Source: CADEED01 sp043747835 (lineage in GTDB: Bacteria > Pseudomonadota > Gammaproteobacteria > Steroidobacterales > Steroidobacteraceae). From it: a stretch of 64,000 nucleotides of DNA. Both the position numbers and the translations under genes were made by a program. Positions 33,393 through 42,726 of this stretch are shown in pieces; the first letter of the stretch is position 1, and the number at the start of each line of letters is the position of its first letter. The DNA lies in NCBI GenBank assembly GCA_043747835.1, contig JAYTOK010000084.1, positions 62,001-126,000 of the forward strand. The letters run 5' to 3'. The notes below the pieces were generated by a model. The model saw only the letters and a program-made list of their open reading frames with translations, ran no database searches and was not told where the DNA came from.

Positions 33393-36300
33393 ATGTCCGC
33401 ATCCGACCAAGCTGTCAATCGCGCCACGGCGCAACTCACAGCCGCCACCGTCTCGACGGCAACTCTGGCTCTGCTCTGCGCCTGCTTCGTATTGAGCGGT
33501 ATCGCGGCGCTCGTCTATCAGACCGCGTGGACGCGACAGTTCGCGATCGTCTTCGGCACGTCCGAGCTCGCCGTCGCGACGGTGCTCGCCGCCTATATGG
33601 GAGGTCTCGCGCTCGGCGCGGTGCTCGCCGAGAAAATCCTGCCGCGCGTGACTCGTCCGGTCCTGACCTACGCGCTGCTCGAACTCGGCATCGCCGCGAG
33701 CGCAGTTTTCGCGGTGCCTTTCCTGCTGTGGATCGCGAACATGGGGTTGATCGCGATCTTTGGCGGTCAGCCTCTGCCGCCCTCGAGCGACAACGCCGGC
33801 ACCACGCTCTTTTATCTCGTGAGTGCATTCGTCGCACTCGCGCTGCCGACCACCCTGATGGGCGCGACGCTGCCGATGCTCGCGCGCTACGCCGTCGCCG
33901 AGGAATCGCAGATCGGCCGCCGCATCGGCACGTTGTACGCGATGAACACCGCGGGCGCCGTCGGCGGCGCGCTGCTCACCGCGTTCGTGTTTCTGCCCGA
34001 GCTCGGTCTCGAGAAAACCATCTGGGTCGGCGCCCTGCTGAACGCGGTCGTCTTCCTGCTCGCGGTCGCGCTCGCGCGCCGCGTTCCGTCAACTGCGCCC
34101 GCGCAAGGCTATTCGCTCGATCCGGTGGCGGCGCCCGCGCCTGCCGTGAGTCGCGGTTACTCCTTTAAACAAGTGCCGGGACCTGCCTGGGTCCTGCCGC
34201 TCATGCTGCTCGCGGGCGCGATCGCATTCTTCCAGGAAGTGCTCTGGAGCCGAATGCTGTCGCACGTCGTCGGCAGCAGCGTCTACGCGTTTGGTGTGAT
34301 GGTCGCGAGCTTCCTCGTGGGCATCGCCGCCGGTGGCGGTATCGGTGCCGCCATCGCGCGCACGCGCGAGCGCGCGGCTTTCGCGCTCGGCATCGCCCTC
34401 CTCGTGGCTGCCGCAGCGGCCGCGGCAGCGTACCTGCTGCTCGAGCGACTGTTGCCCGGCACCGCCGGCCTCATGGCGAACATGAAAGACTTTGGCGTCG
34501 TCAGCCTCCCCATGAACTCGCTGTTCGCGGGTCTGCTGCTGCTGCCGATGACGCTCGCGATCGGCATGACCTATCCACTCGCGGTGCGCGTGCTGGCGCG
34601 AGATGCCGCGGACGCCGCACCGGCGAGCGCCCGCGTGTACGCCTGGAACACGGTTGGCGCGATCGTGGGCTCGCTGGCCGCCGGCTTCGTGCTGATTCCG
34701 CTGCTGCGCTATGAAGGAGCGATCCGCGTCGCGGTGTGGACCAGTGCCGCGCTGGGCATTGTCGCGCTGTGGGTGCTGGTCCGGCCTATCCGCTGGGCGG
34801 GCCGCGCCGCCGTCGGCGCGAGCGTCGTCGCGATCGCCGGCTGTGCGCTCTTCTGGCCGCAGCCGCCCATGAAGCTGCTGGTGACGTCACCGCTCAACGT
34901 CGGCACGACGGAGCGCGTGCTGTATTACGACATCGGCCGCAGTGCGAGCGTCGTGATGCTCGCGCAGGACGGCGGTCTCGCCTTGCGCACGAACGGCCTG
35001 CCCGAAGCGCTCATGGACAGCCCCGGCTCACTGCCGCGCTTCAGCGGCGAGTTCTGGCTGTCGCCGCTCGCGGTGATCGCGCGGCCCGACGCGCACGACA
35101 TGCTCATCGTCGGATTCGGCGGCGGCGTGGTGGTCGAGGGCGTGCCGCCTTCCGTGCAGAAGATAGACGTCATCGAGCTCGAGCCGGAGGTCATCGCGGC
35201 GAACCAGGCGACCGCGCACATGCGCCGCCGAAATCCGCTCACCGATCCGCGGGTCAACGTGATCCTCAACGACGCGCGCGGCGCGTTGCGCCTGACGAAC
35301 CACCGCTACGACGCAATCGTCTCACAACCGTCGCATCCGTGGACCGCGGGCGCCTCGCACCTATATACGCGGGAGTTCATGCAGCTCGCGCACGACCACC
35401 TGACGTCCGACGGCGTGTTCGTGCAGTGGATGAACGTGATCTTCATGGACGAGGGACTGCTGCGCTCGCTGACCGCAACCCTGCTCAGCGTCTTCCCGGA
35501 AGTGCGCGTCTATCGACCGGACCCGAACACGATCGTCTTCCTGGCGAGCGATGCGCCGCTGAATCTCGAGGTTGAGCTCGCGCGCAGCGGACTGCCGCTG
35601 CGCGCCGCGCCACTGCACTACGCGCGTTTCGGCATCAACAACGCCGAGGACCTCGTCGCCGCGCTCGTGCTCGACGTCGAAGGCGCGCGCCGGATCGCTG
35701 CGGGCAGCCCGCTCATCACCGACGACGAAAATCGCATCGCCACGTCGAGCGTGTTCGAAAAGGGCCGCGGCATGAATGGCGAATCGAGCGGCCGCCTGCT
35801 CGCGGGTTTCGATCCGCTGCAGCGCGCGGACTCCATCGTGTATCGCGAGTTGCGCGACCGACTCTCCTTCCCGTATCTCGTGCGGCGCAACGGCGTTTTC
35901 TCGATGCTCGATCCGAGCCTCACGGATCGCACCCTGCGGGTTGCCCAACTCCTCGGCAAGACCGGGGACGGCGAGTACGCGCGCGCGTTCACCTACCGCC
36001 TCCGCCATGAATTTCCGCGCGCGAGCCAATACCTGCGTCTCGCCATCGACGACTATCCACTCGACGAGTTTCTCAAGCTCGAATTCCTGAAGTCTTCATT
36101 CGGCCCGCTCGCGAATGGTACGGCCCCGCCGGAATCCGTCGAGCTCGCGGCTAAGCTCGACGACATGGCGAAGTTCGTGCTCGAGACCGCGCGCCACGCC
36201 GCGCGTGAAGAGTGGCCGCAGGTGGCCGCGGCGGACGAGCGGCTCGCGGAAATTCCCTGGACGCACGAGTGGTATACGGAAGTCGTCGAGATGCGCGTGA

Positions 36301-36641
36301 ACTGGCGCATCCGCGTCAGCCAGCATCGCAAGCGCTTCGGCGACGAAGCCCTCTCTCTCATCGATCGCACCGCCATGATGTCGCCGACCCTCGGGCTGTA
36401 CGGCTTGCGCGCACGCGCGGGTTTCGTCGCCGACCGTTCCGAGATCGTGATCGAGTCCGTGTACAACTACGCGAAGCTCGCCGACAACATGGCCCGCTCC
36501 GGCATGATCGAGCCGAAAGCGGTGCAAACCGATGCGGTCGCATTGCGCCGCTTGCTCGATGAGGCCAGAACGATGGCGGGCGTCAACAGCGAGCGCCTTG
36601 CGGAAGTCCGGAAGATAGTCGACCAGATTCCGCCGCCGTAG
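33393..36641 (+). CDS. Fused MFS-type membrane protein / spermidine synthase-like protein
   Basis: 1082 residues. The N-terminal part (about 20-500) is a multi-helix membrane domain opening with FVLSGIAALVYQTAWTRQFA, the usual start of fused MFS/spermidine synthases. Then a cytoplasmic Rossmann methyltransferase-like domain (about 525-720) has VGFGGGVVVEGV, IELEPEVI and DARGALRLTNHRYDAIVSQPSHPW, resembling spermidine synthase. A helical tail of about 300 residues has no recognised domain. The family's activity is unproven and the polyamine role is inference from the fold. Confidence 0.82.
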   Translation: MSASDQAVNRATAQLTAATVSTATLALLCACFVLSGIAALVYQTAWTRQFAIVFGTSELAVATVLAAYMGGLALGAVLAEKILPRVTRPVLTYALLELGIAASAVFAVPFLLWIANMGLIAIFGGQPLPPSSDNAGTTLFYLVSAFVALALPTTLMGATLPMLARYAVAEESQIGRRIGTLYAMNTAGAVGGALLTAFVFLPELGLEKTIWVGALLNAVVFLLAVALARRVPSTAPAQGYSLDPVAAPAPAVSRGYSFKQVPGPAWVLPLMLLAGAIAFFQEVLWSRMLSHVVGSSVYAFGVMVASFLVGIAAGGGIGAAIARTRERAAFALGIALLVAAAAAAAAYLLLERLLPGTAGLMANMKDFGVVSLPMNSLFAGLLLLPMTLAIGMTYPLAVRVLARDAADAAPASARVYAWNTVGAIVGSLAAGFVLIPLLRYEGAIRVAVWTSAALGIVALWVLVRPIRWAGRAAVGASVVAIAGCALFWPQPPMKLLVTSPLNVGTTERVLYYDIGRSASVVMLAQDGGLALRTNGLPEALMDSPGSLPRFSGEFWLSPLAVIARPDAHDMLIVGFGGGVVVEGVPPSVQKIDVIELEPEVIAANQATAHMRRRNPLTDPRVNVILNDARGALRLTNHRYDAIVSQPSHPWTAGASHLYTREFMQLAHDHLTSDGVFVQWMNVIFMDEGLLRSLTATLLSVFPEVRVYRPDPNTIVFLASDAPLNLEVELARSGLPLRAAPLHYARFGINNAEDLVAALVLDVEGARRIAAGSPLITDDENRIATSSVFEKGRGMNGESSGRLLAGFDPLQRADSIVYRELRDRLSFPYLVRRNGVFSMLDPSLTDRTLRVAQLLGKTGDGEYARAFTYRLRHEFPRASQYLRLAIDDYPLDEFLKLEFLKSSFGPLANGTAPPESVELAAKLDDMAKFVLETARHAAREEWPQVAAADERLAEIPWTHEWYTEVVEMRVNWRIRVSQHRKRFGDEALSLIDRTAMMSPTLGLYGLRARAGFVADRSEIVIESVYNYAKLADNMARSGMIEPKAVQTDAVALRRLLDEARTMAGVNSERLAEVRKIVDQIPPP

Positions 36642-36659
36642 CGCAGCGGTCGGGACGAG

Positions 36660-37640
36660 TCAGCGCAGCGCGGGCGTCGCAACCGTCGCGGGAGCCGCGG
36701 GAAGATCGGCGGGATCCATCTCGAGGCCCACCATCTGCGGAATGCCGACGGCATCCTTGAGCGTCGACAGCACGAAATCCCAGTGGATCGCCGCCGGCGT
36801 CTCGCCAAGCGCCGCATTCGCGAGCGCGTAGAAGCCCTCGAGATCGACGTCAGCGCGCTGCCCCTGGTCGTCGATCGGCGGATGGACCTCGAGCCACACC
36901 TGCCCGTCCACGCGCGCGACCTTCACGGGCTCGTTGACGAGCCACACCGGCGTCCCCACCGGCACGAGCGGAAACAGCGCTTCGATGTCTTCGGGGTACA
37001 TGCGGATGCAGCCGTGCGTGATCGCCATGCCCACCGCGATCGGGTTGTTGGTGCCGTGGATCAGATAGGCGCCTGGCGTGATGCCGAGACGCATCGCGTA
37101 GAGGCCAAGAGGATTGTCGGGACCCGACTTCACGACGGCCGGCAACGGGTCGCCGCGCTCCGCGTGTTCCTTGCGCACGGATTCGGGCGGCGTCCACGTC
37201 GGGTTCTTCCGTTTTTCGACCACCTTGGTTTTTCCCAGCGGCGTCGACCAGTCCATCTTGCCGATGCTCACCGGAAACGTGATCACCTGCGGCGTCTCGC
37301 CCTTCTTCGGCTGCAGGAAATAGTAGAGCCGGTGTTCGGGTAGATTGACGACGATGCCTTCGCGGATCGTCGGCAGGAGCCGCTGGTTCGGGATCAGGAT
37401 CGGCGTGCCTTCGCCCGGCAACCACAGATCGACACCCGGGTTCGCCTTCTGGATTTCTTCGTACCCCAGGCTGTAGCGGCGCGCGAGATCGGGAAGCGTG
37501 TCCTCGCCGAACGCGGTGATGGTCTCGATCTCGCCGAACATCAGCGCCTGCGCGTCGGTCAGCGGATACTGCGTTGCCTGCGCGGATCCAGCTAACAGGA
37601 ATACTGCGGAAAACAGCTTGAGACAAGGCTTCGAATGCAT
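36660..37640 (-). CDS. L,D-transpeptidase (ErfK/YbiS type) with LysM-like domain
   Basis: 326 residues with an N-terminal signal peptide (cleavage after AQA), so periplasmic. A LysM-like peptidoglycan-binding stretch (about 35-90, DTLPDLARRYSLGYEEIQKANPG overall) is followed by a YkuD domain. The catalytic block is ITHGCIRMYPEDIEALF, with the conserved His in LIHGTNNP. Such enzymes make 3-3 peptidoglycan crosslinks or attach lipoproteins. The start at 37640 was chosen because it begins the signal peptide. Confidence 0.9.
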   Translation of the reverse strand: MHSKPCLKLFSAVFLLAGSAQATQYPLTDAQALMFGEIETITAFGEDTLPDLARRYSLGYEEIQKANPGVDLWLPGEGTPILIPNQRLLPTIREGIVVNLPEHRLYYFLQPKKGETPQVITFPVSIGKMDWSTPLGKTKVVEKRKNPTWTPPESVRKEHAERGDPLPAVVKSGPDNPLGLYAMRLGITPGAYLIHGTNNPIAVGMAITHGCIRMYPEDIEALFPLVPVGTPVWLVNEPVKVARVDGQVWLEVHPPIDDQGQRADVDLEGFYALANAALGETPAAIHWDFVLSTLKDAVGIPQMVGLEMDPADLPAAPATVATPALR

Positions 37641-37680
37641 GGTGGACACAGTCTTGCACAAATCTCTACACTCGACCGCC

Positions 37681-38217
37681 GTGAATGAAGACAGACGCGA
37701 ACTCCTCCGACAATCGATTCGTACGATCGCGGACTATCCAAAGCCCGGGATCCAGTTTCGCGACATCACCACGTTGCTGCGCGACGCCGCCGCCTTCCGG
37801 ATCACGATCGAATCCTTGAGCGAGCGCTGGCACGACGCGGCCGTCGACAAGGTCGTCGGCATCGAGGCGCGCGGTTTCATCCTGGGCGGCGCCGTCGCCC
37901 ACCATCTCGGCGCGGGCTTCGTGCCCATCCGCAAGCGCGGCAAGTTGCCGCACGAAACGGTACGCGTCGCGTACTCGCTCGAATATGGCGTCGACGAGAT
38001 GGAGATGCACAAGGACGCGGTGAAGCCCGGCGAGACCGTGCTGCTCGTCGACGATCTCATCGCCACGGGTGGCACCGCCACCGCCGCGGCACAACTGCTG
38101 AGGACAGCGGGCGCGAATGTGCTCGCCGCCTGTTTCGTCATCGACCTGCCCGCGCTCGGCGGCGCCGCGCGACTGCACGCTGCCGGCATCGAGGTGGACG
38201 CGCTGCTCGCGTTCTGA
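37681..38217 (+). CDS. apt: Adenine phosphoribosyltransferase
   Basis: A purine-salvage enzyme converting adenine and PRPP to AMP. The GTG at 37681 gives 178 residues, the normal size; an in-frame ATG at 37639 would add 14 residues overlapping the divergent signal-peptide start. It has YPKPGIQFRDITTLL, EARGFILGGAVAHHLG and the PRPP-binding VLLVDDLIATGGTATAA. Confidence 0.92.
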   Translation: MNEDRRELLRQSIRTIADYPKPGIQFRDITTLLRDAAAFRITIESLSERWHDAAVDKVVGIEARGFILGGAVAHHLGAGFVPIRKRGKLPHETVRVAYSLEYGVDEMEMHKDAVKPGETVLLVDDLIATGGTATAAAQLLRTAGANVLAACFVIDLPALGGAARLHAAGIEVDALLAF

Positions 38218-38218
38218 A

Positions 38219-38935
38219 GTGGCGTCGCACTTCATATTGATCGCGGGCGCCTGGCATGGAAGCTGGTGCTGGAAGCGCGTGGCGCCCCTACTCAGAGCCC
38301 GGGGCCATCTCGTCGACACACCCCAATTGCCGGCCATGGGCGCCGACGGTGGAGACGCGCGCCAGGTCACGCTCGCGAGCTGGGCGCGATTCGTGGCGGA
38401 CAAGGTGGAAGCCGCACCCGACCGCGTCGTCCTCGTGGGTCACAGCCGCGCCGGAGTCGTGATCAGCCAGGCCGCGGAACTCGTTCCCGACCGCATCCGC
38501 CTTCTCGTGTATCTGTCGGCCTATCTATTGCCGGCGGGCCGCACGATGGCGGCCGAGGCGCGCGCCGATACTGGCTCGCTCGTCGCGCCGAACATGGTGC
38601 CCGAGGAAAGCGGTGTCACGTGCACACTGCGCGCCGAAATCATCCGCGAGGCGTTCTACGGTCGCTGCACCGACGCCGACGCCGCGTGGGCAGCGGCACA
38701 GTTGCGTCCCGAGCCGCTCAAACCACTCGTGACGTCGCCGCGGGTGACGAACGACAATTTCGGCCGAGTGCCGCGCGCCTATGTCGAATGCACCGCGGAC
38801 CGCGCGGTGACGCTCGAATCGCAACGCCGGATGCAGGCGGCGCTGCCCTGCGATCCCGTGATCACGCTCGAGACCGACCACTCGCCATTCATCTGCGCGC
38901 CGGCGGCGCTCGCCGAGGCACTAAGCGGGCTGTGA
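38219..38935 (+). CDS. Alpha/beta-hydrolase (methylesterase/hydroxynitrile lyase-like)
   Basis: 238 residues from a GTG one base after the apt stop. It has the oxyanion-side motif GAWHGSWCWKRVAPLLRARG, the nucleophile elbow VGHSRAGVV and the C-terminal His in ETDHSPF. These features fit the plant SABP2/hydroxynitrile-lyase-like esterase subgroup also found in bacteria. The substrate is unknown. Its end overlaps the convergent VOC gene by 15 bases. Confidence 0.8.
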   Translation: MASHFILIAGAWHGSWCWKRVAPLLRARGHLVDTPQLPAMGADGGDARQVTLASWARFVADKVEAAPDRVVLVGHSRAGVVISQAAELVPDRIRLLVYLSAYLLPAGRTMAAEARADTGSLVAPNMVPEESGVTCTLRAEIIREAFYGRCTDADAAWAAAQLRPEPLKPLVTSPRVTNDNFGRVPRAYVECTADRAVTLESQRRMQAALPCDPVITLETDHSPFICAPAALAEALSGL

Positions 38936-39319
38936 GCGGATGTTGATCTCGATCTGGATGCCATCCGGGTCGAACACGAAGAGCTGGCGCAGGTCCTTGC
39001 CCGGTACGCGGGTCGCGCGATAGCGCACGCCGTGCTTCTCGAAGCTGGCCACGAGTTCGTCGTAGTCCGTCGCCGCGAATGCGATGTGGTCCACGCTGCC
39101 GCTGCCGTGATCGTTCGGATCCGGCGGGTTCACGTCGGTGCGTGACGTCGCGTCGTAGCTCGCGCGCTGCGCGACGTGGATGCAGGCGACGTCGCCTGCA
39201 TAGATCCACAATCCGTCGAAACGAAACGGAGGCCGCGGTCCGGTCCTGAAGCCGAGCACGTCGCAGTAGAACGCTCGCGTCTTCTCGAGATCCTTGGAGA
39301 GGACCATGTAGTGCTGCAT
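38921..39319 (-). CDS. VOC-family (glyoxalase/dioxygenase fold) protein
   Basis: 132 residues with paired beta-alpha-beta units of the vicinal-oxygen-chelate fold. The first metal-ligand candidate is His3 in MQHYMVLSKDLEKTRAFYCDVLGF. Later candidates are the His of SVDHIAFAATDYDEL and the Glu of DPDGIQIEINI. It could be a glyoxalase, epimerase or ring-cleaving enzyme; the substrate is unknown. It lies 17 bp after the MetE-like gene on the same strand and is probably co-transcribed. Confidence 0.75.
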   Translation of the reverse strand: MQHYMVLSKDLEKTRAFYCDVLGFRTGPRPPFRFDGLWIYAGDVACIHVAQRASYDATSRTDVNPPDPNDHGSGSVDHIAFAATDYDELVASFEKHGVRYRATRVPGKDLRQLFVFDPDGIQIEINIRSQPA

Positions 39320-39336
39320 GTGGGTAATCGGCAAGT

Positions 39337-40437
39337 TCAGCTCCAGACCTGGTTGGCGACATCGACGACGAGCTTGAGCTTCGCGATCTGCTGGCTGACC
39401 TGGATGTCGTTTCCATGCCAGGTGCTCGAGAACCCGCACTGCGGCGACAACGCGAGCTGCTCGAGTGGCGCGTATTTCGCGGCCTCGTCGATGCGCCGGC
39501 GGATGTCGTCGGCGGTCTCGAGCGCGCCGAGCTTCGTCGTCACGAGGCCGAGCACGACGATCTTGCCCTTCGGCAGGAATCGCAGTGGCCTGAAGTCTCC
39601 ACTGCGTTCGTCGTCGTACTCGAGGAAATACGCGTCGACGTTCATCTCCGACAGCAGCGCCTCGGCGACGGGTTCATATCCGCCGGCCGCCGCGTGCGTG
39701 CTCTTGAAGTTGCCGCGGCAGAGGTGCACGGCGAGCGTCATGCCGGGCGGCTTCCGCGCCACGACGCGATTGATGAACTTTGCATAGCGGTGCGGCAGTT
39801 CGTTGGGATCGTCGCCGCGCGCCCGCGCGGCCTCGCGCATCTTCGTGTCGCACAGATAGGCGAGGTTCGTGTCGTCCATCTGCACATACGTCGCGCCGGC
39901 CGCGGCCAGCGACTGAAGCTCTTCGCCGTAGGCGCGCGCCACGTCTTCGTAGAACTCCTCGAGATCCGGATAGTGCTCCTGGCTGATGCCGGCGCGACCG
40001 CCGCGGAAGTGCAGCATCGTGGGCGACGGGATCGTGACCTTCGGCGTTTGCCGCGTGTTCGCCTTCAGGAACTCGAAGTCGGCGCGCTGGATGTCACGCG
40101 CATGACGAACCTTGCCCGTCACGCGCATCACCGGGGGTGCCAGTTCTTCGGTGCCGTCGGATTTCTTCACGATCGTCGGCAGATCCGTCTTCACGCCGTC
40201 CAGCTTCTCGAGGAAATCGATGTGGAAATAGGTGCGGCGGAATTCGCCGTCGGTGATCGACTTGAGACCGACGTCTTCCTGAAGCCGGATGACTTCGCGG
40301 ATCGCGCGGTCTTCCGTCTCACGCAATTGCGTTGCGTCGATCTGCTCCTTCGCGAACTGCGCGCGCGCATCGAGCAGGTACTTGGGGCGCAGAAAACTGC
40401 CCACGTGGTCCGCGCGGGACGGCAAGTTCAGCGTCAT
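39337..40437 (-). CDS. Cobalamin-independent methionine synthase-like protein (MetE C-terminal family)
   Basis: 366 residues matching only the C-terminal catalytic barrel of MetE, as in YxjG/archaeal-type proteins. It starts ADHVGSFLRPKYLL. Zn-ligand motifs are LAVHLCRGN (His/Cys) and LSPQCGFSS (Cys), with the Glu of YFLEYDDERSGDF as another likely ligand. Such short forms transfer methyl groups to homocysteine or other thiols from varied donors. There is no S-box near this copy. The donor and acceptor cannot be read. Confidence 0.8.
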   Translation of the reverse strand: MTLNLPSRADHVGSFLRPKYLLDARAQFAKEQIDATQLRETEDRAIREVIRLQEDVGLKSITDGEFRRTYFHIDFLEKLDGVKTDLPTIVKKSDGTEELAPPVMRVTGKVRHARDIQRADFEFLKANTRQTPKVTIPSPTMLHFRGGRAGISQEHYPDLEEFYEDVARAYGEELQSLAAAGATYVQMDDTNLAYLCDTKMREAARARGDDPNELPHRYAKFINRVVARKPPGMTLAVHLCRGNFKSTHAAAGGYEPVAEALLSEMNVDAYFLEYDDERSGDFRPLRFLPKGKIVVLGLVTTKLGALETADDIRRRIDEAAKYAPLEQLALSPQCGFSSTWHGNDIQVSQQIAKLKLVVDVANQVWS

Positions 40438-40504
40438 ATCGACCCCTTACTTTCGGTATGAGTGAGCGGCAATGTTATCCTCGCCGCGCCTTTCAGGGGG
40501 AACG

Positions 40505-41812
40505 ATGACGCCGGATCCGCGCACGACACTTGCGAACACCGCGCTACGTTCCCGTCAGATCGCCGTCATCGCGATTGCGGTCGCGCTCAACGGCCTCGAT
40601 GGCTTCGACGTCCTTTCCATCAGCTTCGCTTCACCCGGGATCGCGGCGGAATGGGGCATCGGCCGCGCGGCGCTCGGCATCGTGCTGCCCATGGAGATGG
40701 TGGGTATGGGCCTGGGCTCCCTGCTGCTCGGCTCCGTCGCGGACCGGTTAGGCCGCCGGCCGCTCACCCTCGCCTGTCTTCTCATCATGTCGCTCGGCAT
40801 GTTCCTGGCCTCCACGGCGCGAGATCTGCCCACTCTATGCATCTGGCGCGTGCTGACCGGCCTCGGGATCGGCGGCATGCTCGCAACGACCAACGCGCTC
40901 GCCGCTGAATTCGCGAACGACCGGCATCGAACGATCGCGATCGCGTGGACCGTCGTCGGGTACCCGCTGGGCGCGGTTATTCTCGGCTGGATCGCGAGCA
41001 AGCTGCTCGCGACACACGACTGGCGCATCGTGTTCGAGTTCGGCGCGGCGATGACCGTGTTGATGATCCCCGTCGTTTGGTTTCTCGTGCCTGAGTCCGT
41101 GCACTGGCTATGTCGGGCACAGCCACCGGGGGCACTCGCGAAGGTGAACGTTGCATTGGCGAAGTTGGGCCACGAGCCCGTTGGCGAGTTGCCGGCCCTC
41201 CCGGCCACGACGGGCAAGGTGTCGATCGCCCAACTCTTTTCATCCGGACTCGCGGCGACGACGATCTTCGTGACGCTCGCGTACTTCCTGCACATCTCGA
41301 CGTTCTATTTCATCCTCAAATGGGTGCCCAAGATCGTCGTCGACATGGGCTTCGCGGCGTCGCTCGCGGGCACCGTACTGGTGTGGGCCAATGTCGGCGG
41401 CGCGATCGGCGGTGCGTTGTTCGGCTGGCTCGCCGCGCGCGTCGGACTGCGTCCGCTCACCATCGCGGTCATGGTGCTGGGCGGTGGAATGGTGATCGTC
41501 TTCGGCCGCGGCCAGACGGATCTCAACAGTCTCGCCATCGTCTGCGCCGTCGCGGGCTTCTTCACCAATGCCGGAATCGTCGGGCTCTACGCGATGCTGG
41601 CGCGCTACTTCCCGACGCAGGTGCGTGCGACGGGTACGGGGTTCGGCATCGGCGTCGGTCGTGGCGGCGCGGCGCTCGGGCCCGCGCTCGCGGGTTTCCT
41701 GTTCGCATCGGGAATGGGACTGCAGTCTGTCGCGATCGTGATGGCGTGCGGATCATTCCTTGCCGCGCTCACGCTCTTGCTGTTCAGAACCGCCCGCGAC
41801 GCGACTGACTAA
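40505..41812 (+). CDS. MFS transporter, aromatic acid:H+ symporter type
   Basis: 435 residues from the ATG with AGGGGGAACG upstream. About 12 transmembrane segments. The first helix carries LDGFDVLSISFASPGI, the DGxD-type motif of the AAHS family, and the 2-3 loop carries SVADRLGRRPLTL. The probable substrate is a benzoate-like aromatic acid. No ring-cleavage gene set is nearby, so this is a family-level prediction. Confidence 0.8.
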   Translation: MTPDPRTTLANTALRSRQIAVIAIAVALNGLDGFDVLSISFASPGIAAEWGIGRAALGIVLPMEMVGMGLGSLLLGSVADRLGRRPLTLACLLIMSLGMFLASTARDLPTLCIWRVLTGLGIGGMLATTNALAAEFANDRHRTIAIAWTVVGYPLGAVILGWIASKLLATHDWRIVFEFGAAMTVLMIPVVWFLVPESVHWLCRAQPPGALAKVNVALAKLGHEPVGELPALPATTGKVSIAQLFSSGLAATTIFVTLAYFLHISTFYFILKWVPKIVVDMGFAASLAGTVLVWANVGGAIGGALFGWLAARVGLRPLTIAVMVLGGGMVIVFGRGQTDLNSLAIVCAVAGFFTNAGIVGLYAMLARYFPTQVRATGTGFGIGVGRGGAALGPALAGFLFASGMGLQSVAIVMACGSFLAALTLLLFRTARDATD

Positions 41813-42718
41813 CTAAACCAGAGCCACCGCGAACGGGATCCACAGGGAACCCGCGAAAACCGAGATCGCCGCGGCACTGGCCGCGATCTCGAGATCGAGA
41901 TCTTCTCGCGCCGACAGCACGACCGCGCTGAATCCCACTGGCGCTGCCGCCGCGACTGTGGCGATCGAGAGCGCCGTTCCGGACAGCCCGAGCAATGTGC
42001 CGAGCGCGAATCCCGCGAGCCCACCGAGCCCGGACCGCAACGCCACCGCGGTCATCACCTCCGGGCGACGCATCGCTCCACCGCTCACGAGCAATCCCAT
42101 CGCGAGCGGCACGAGCAGAACGGATGCCTGACCGATCGACAGGCTCACATCGATCAACTTTTTCGGCAGCGCTACATCGAGCATCTTCAACGCGAATACG
42201 CCGAGCAGCACCCACAGCGCGGGCGCGCCAAGCACGCGTTTGAGCAGCACCGGAATGTCGCCGCGATGCCCGCCGTAACTGCAGGCGACCACCGTGCCGA
42301 GCGTCCAGACGCTGACGGCGTGACCCATGTCGAACATCACGAGTTGCGAGAACTCCGCGGGCGAGAACGACAGCGCCGCGAATGGATAGACCATCGACAC
42401 GTTGATGGACATCGCCGCGAGCGCCATGGCGCCTTCGCTTCGCGTCGGCAATGCGAAGCGCCGTGCGGCGAACGCGGCCGCCGCCCAGCACACAAGCACA
42501 GTCCCCACCGCCGCCGCGGGCAGCAACGCGTGCTGGCGTTCGAGCGTGACACCACCCAACGCACCCAGCACGAGCAGCGGCAGGCCGACGTTGAACACGA
42601 GGGTCAGCAGCGTCTTGCCGGCCGACGGCGGCAACCGACCACTTCGCCGCAACAGGATGCCGATGAAGAACAACGCGGCGACGGCCGCGAGACGCCAATG
42701 TGTGAGGACCCATTCCAC
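41813..42718 (-). CDS. AEC-family (auxin efflux carrier-like) transporter
   Basis: A 301-residue membrane protein with about ten hydrophobic helices. LLTLVFNVGLPLLVLGALGG near the start is the helix-break pattern of the AEC/malonate transporter family. Substrates in bacteria include malonate and other carboxylates. Its stop abuts that of the convergent MFS gene. It follows the nuclease gene on the minus strand with an 8-bp gap. Confidence 0.75.
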   Translation of the reverse strand: MEWVLTHWRLAAVAALFFIGILLRRSGRLPPSAGKTLLTLVFNVGLPLLVLGALGGVTLERQHALLPAAAVGTVLVCWAAAAFAARRFALPTRSEGAMALAAMSINVSMVYPFAALSFSPAEFSQLVMFDMGHAVSVWTLGTVVACSYGGHRGDIPVLLKRVLGAPALWVLLGVFALKMLDVALPKKLIDVSLSIGQASVLLVPLAMGLLVSGGAMRRPEVMTAVALRSGLGGLAGFALGTLLGLSGTALSIATVAAAAPVGFSAVVLSAREDLDLEIAASAAAISVFAGSLWIPFAVALV

Positions 42719-42726
42719 CCGGTCGT

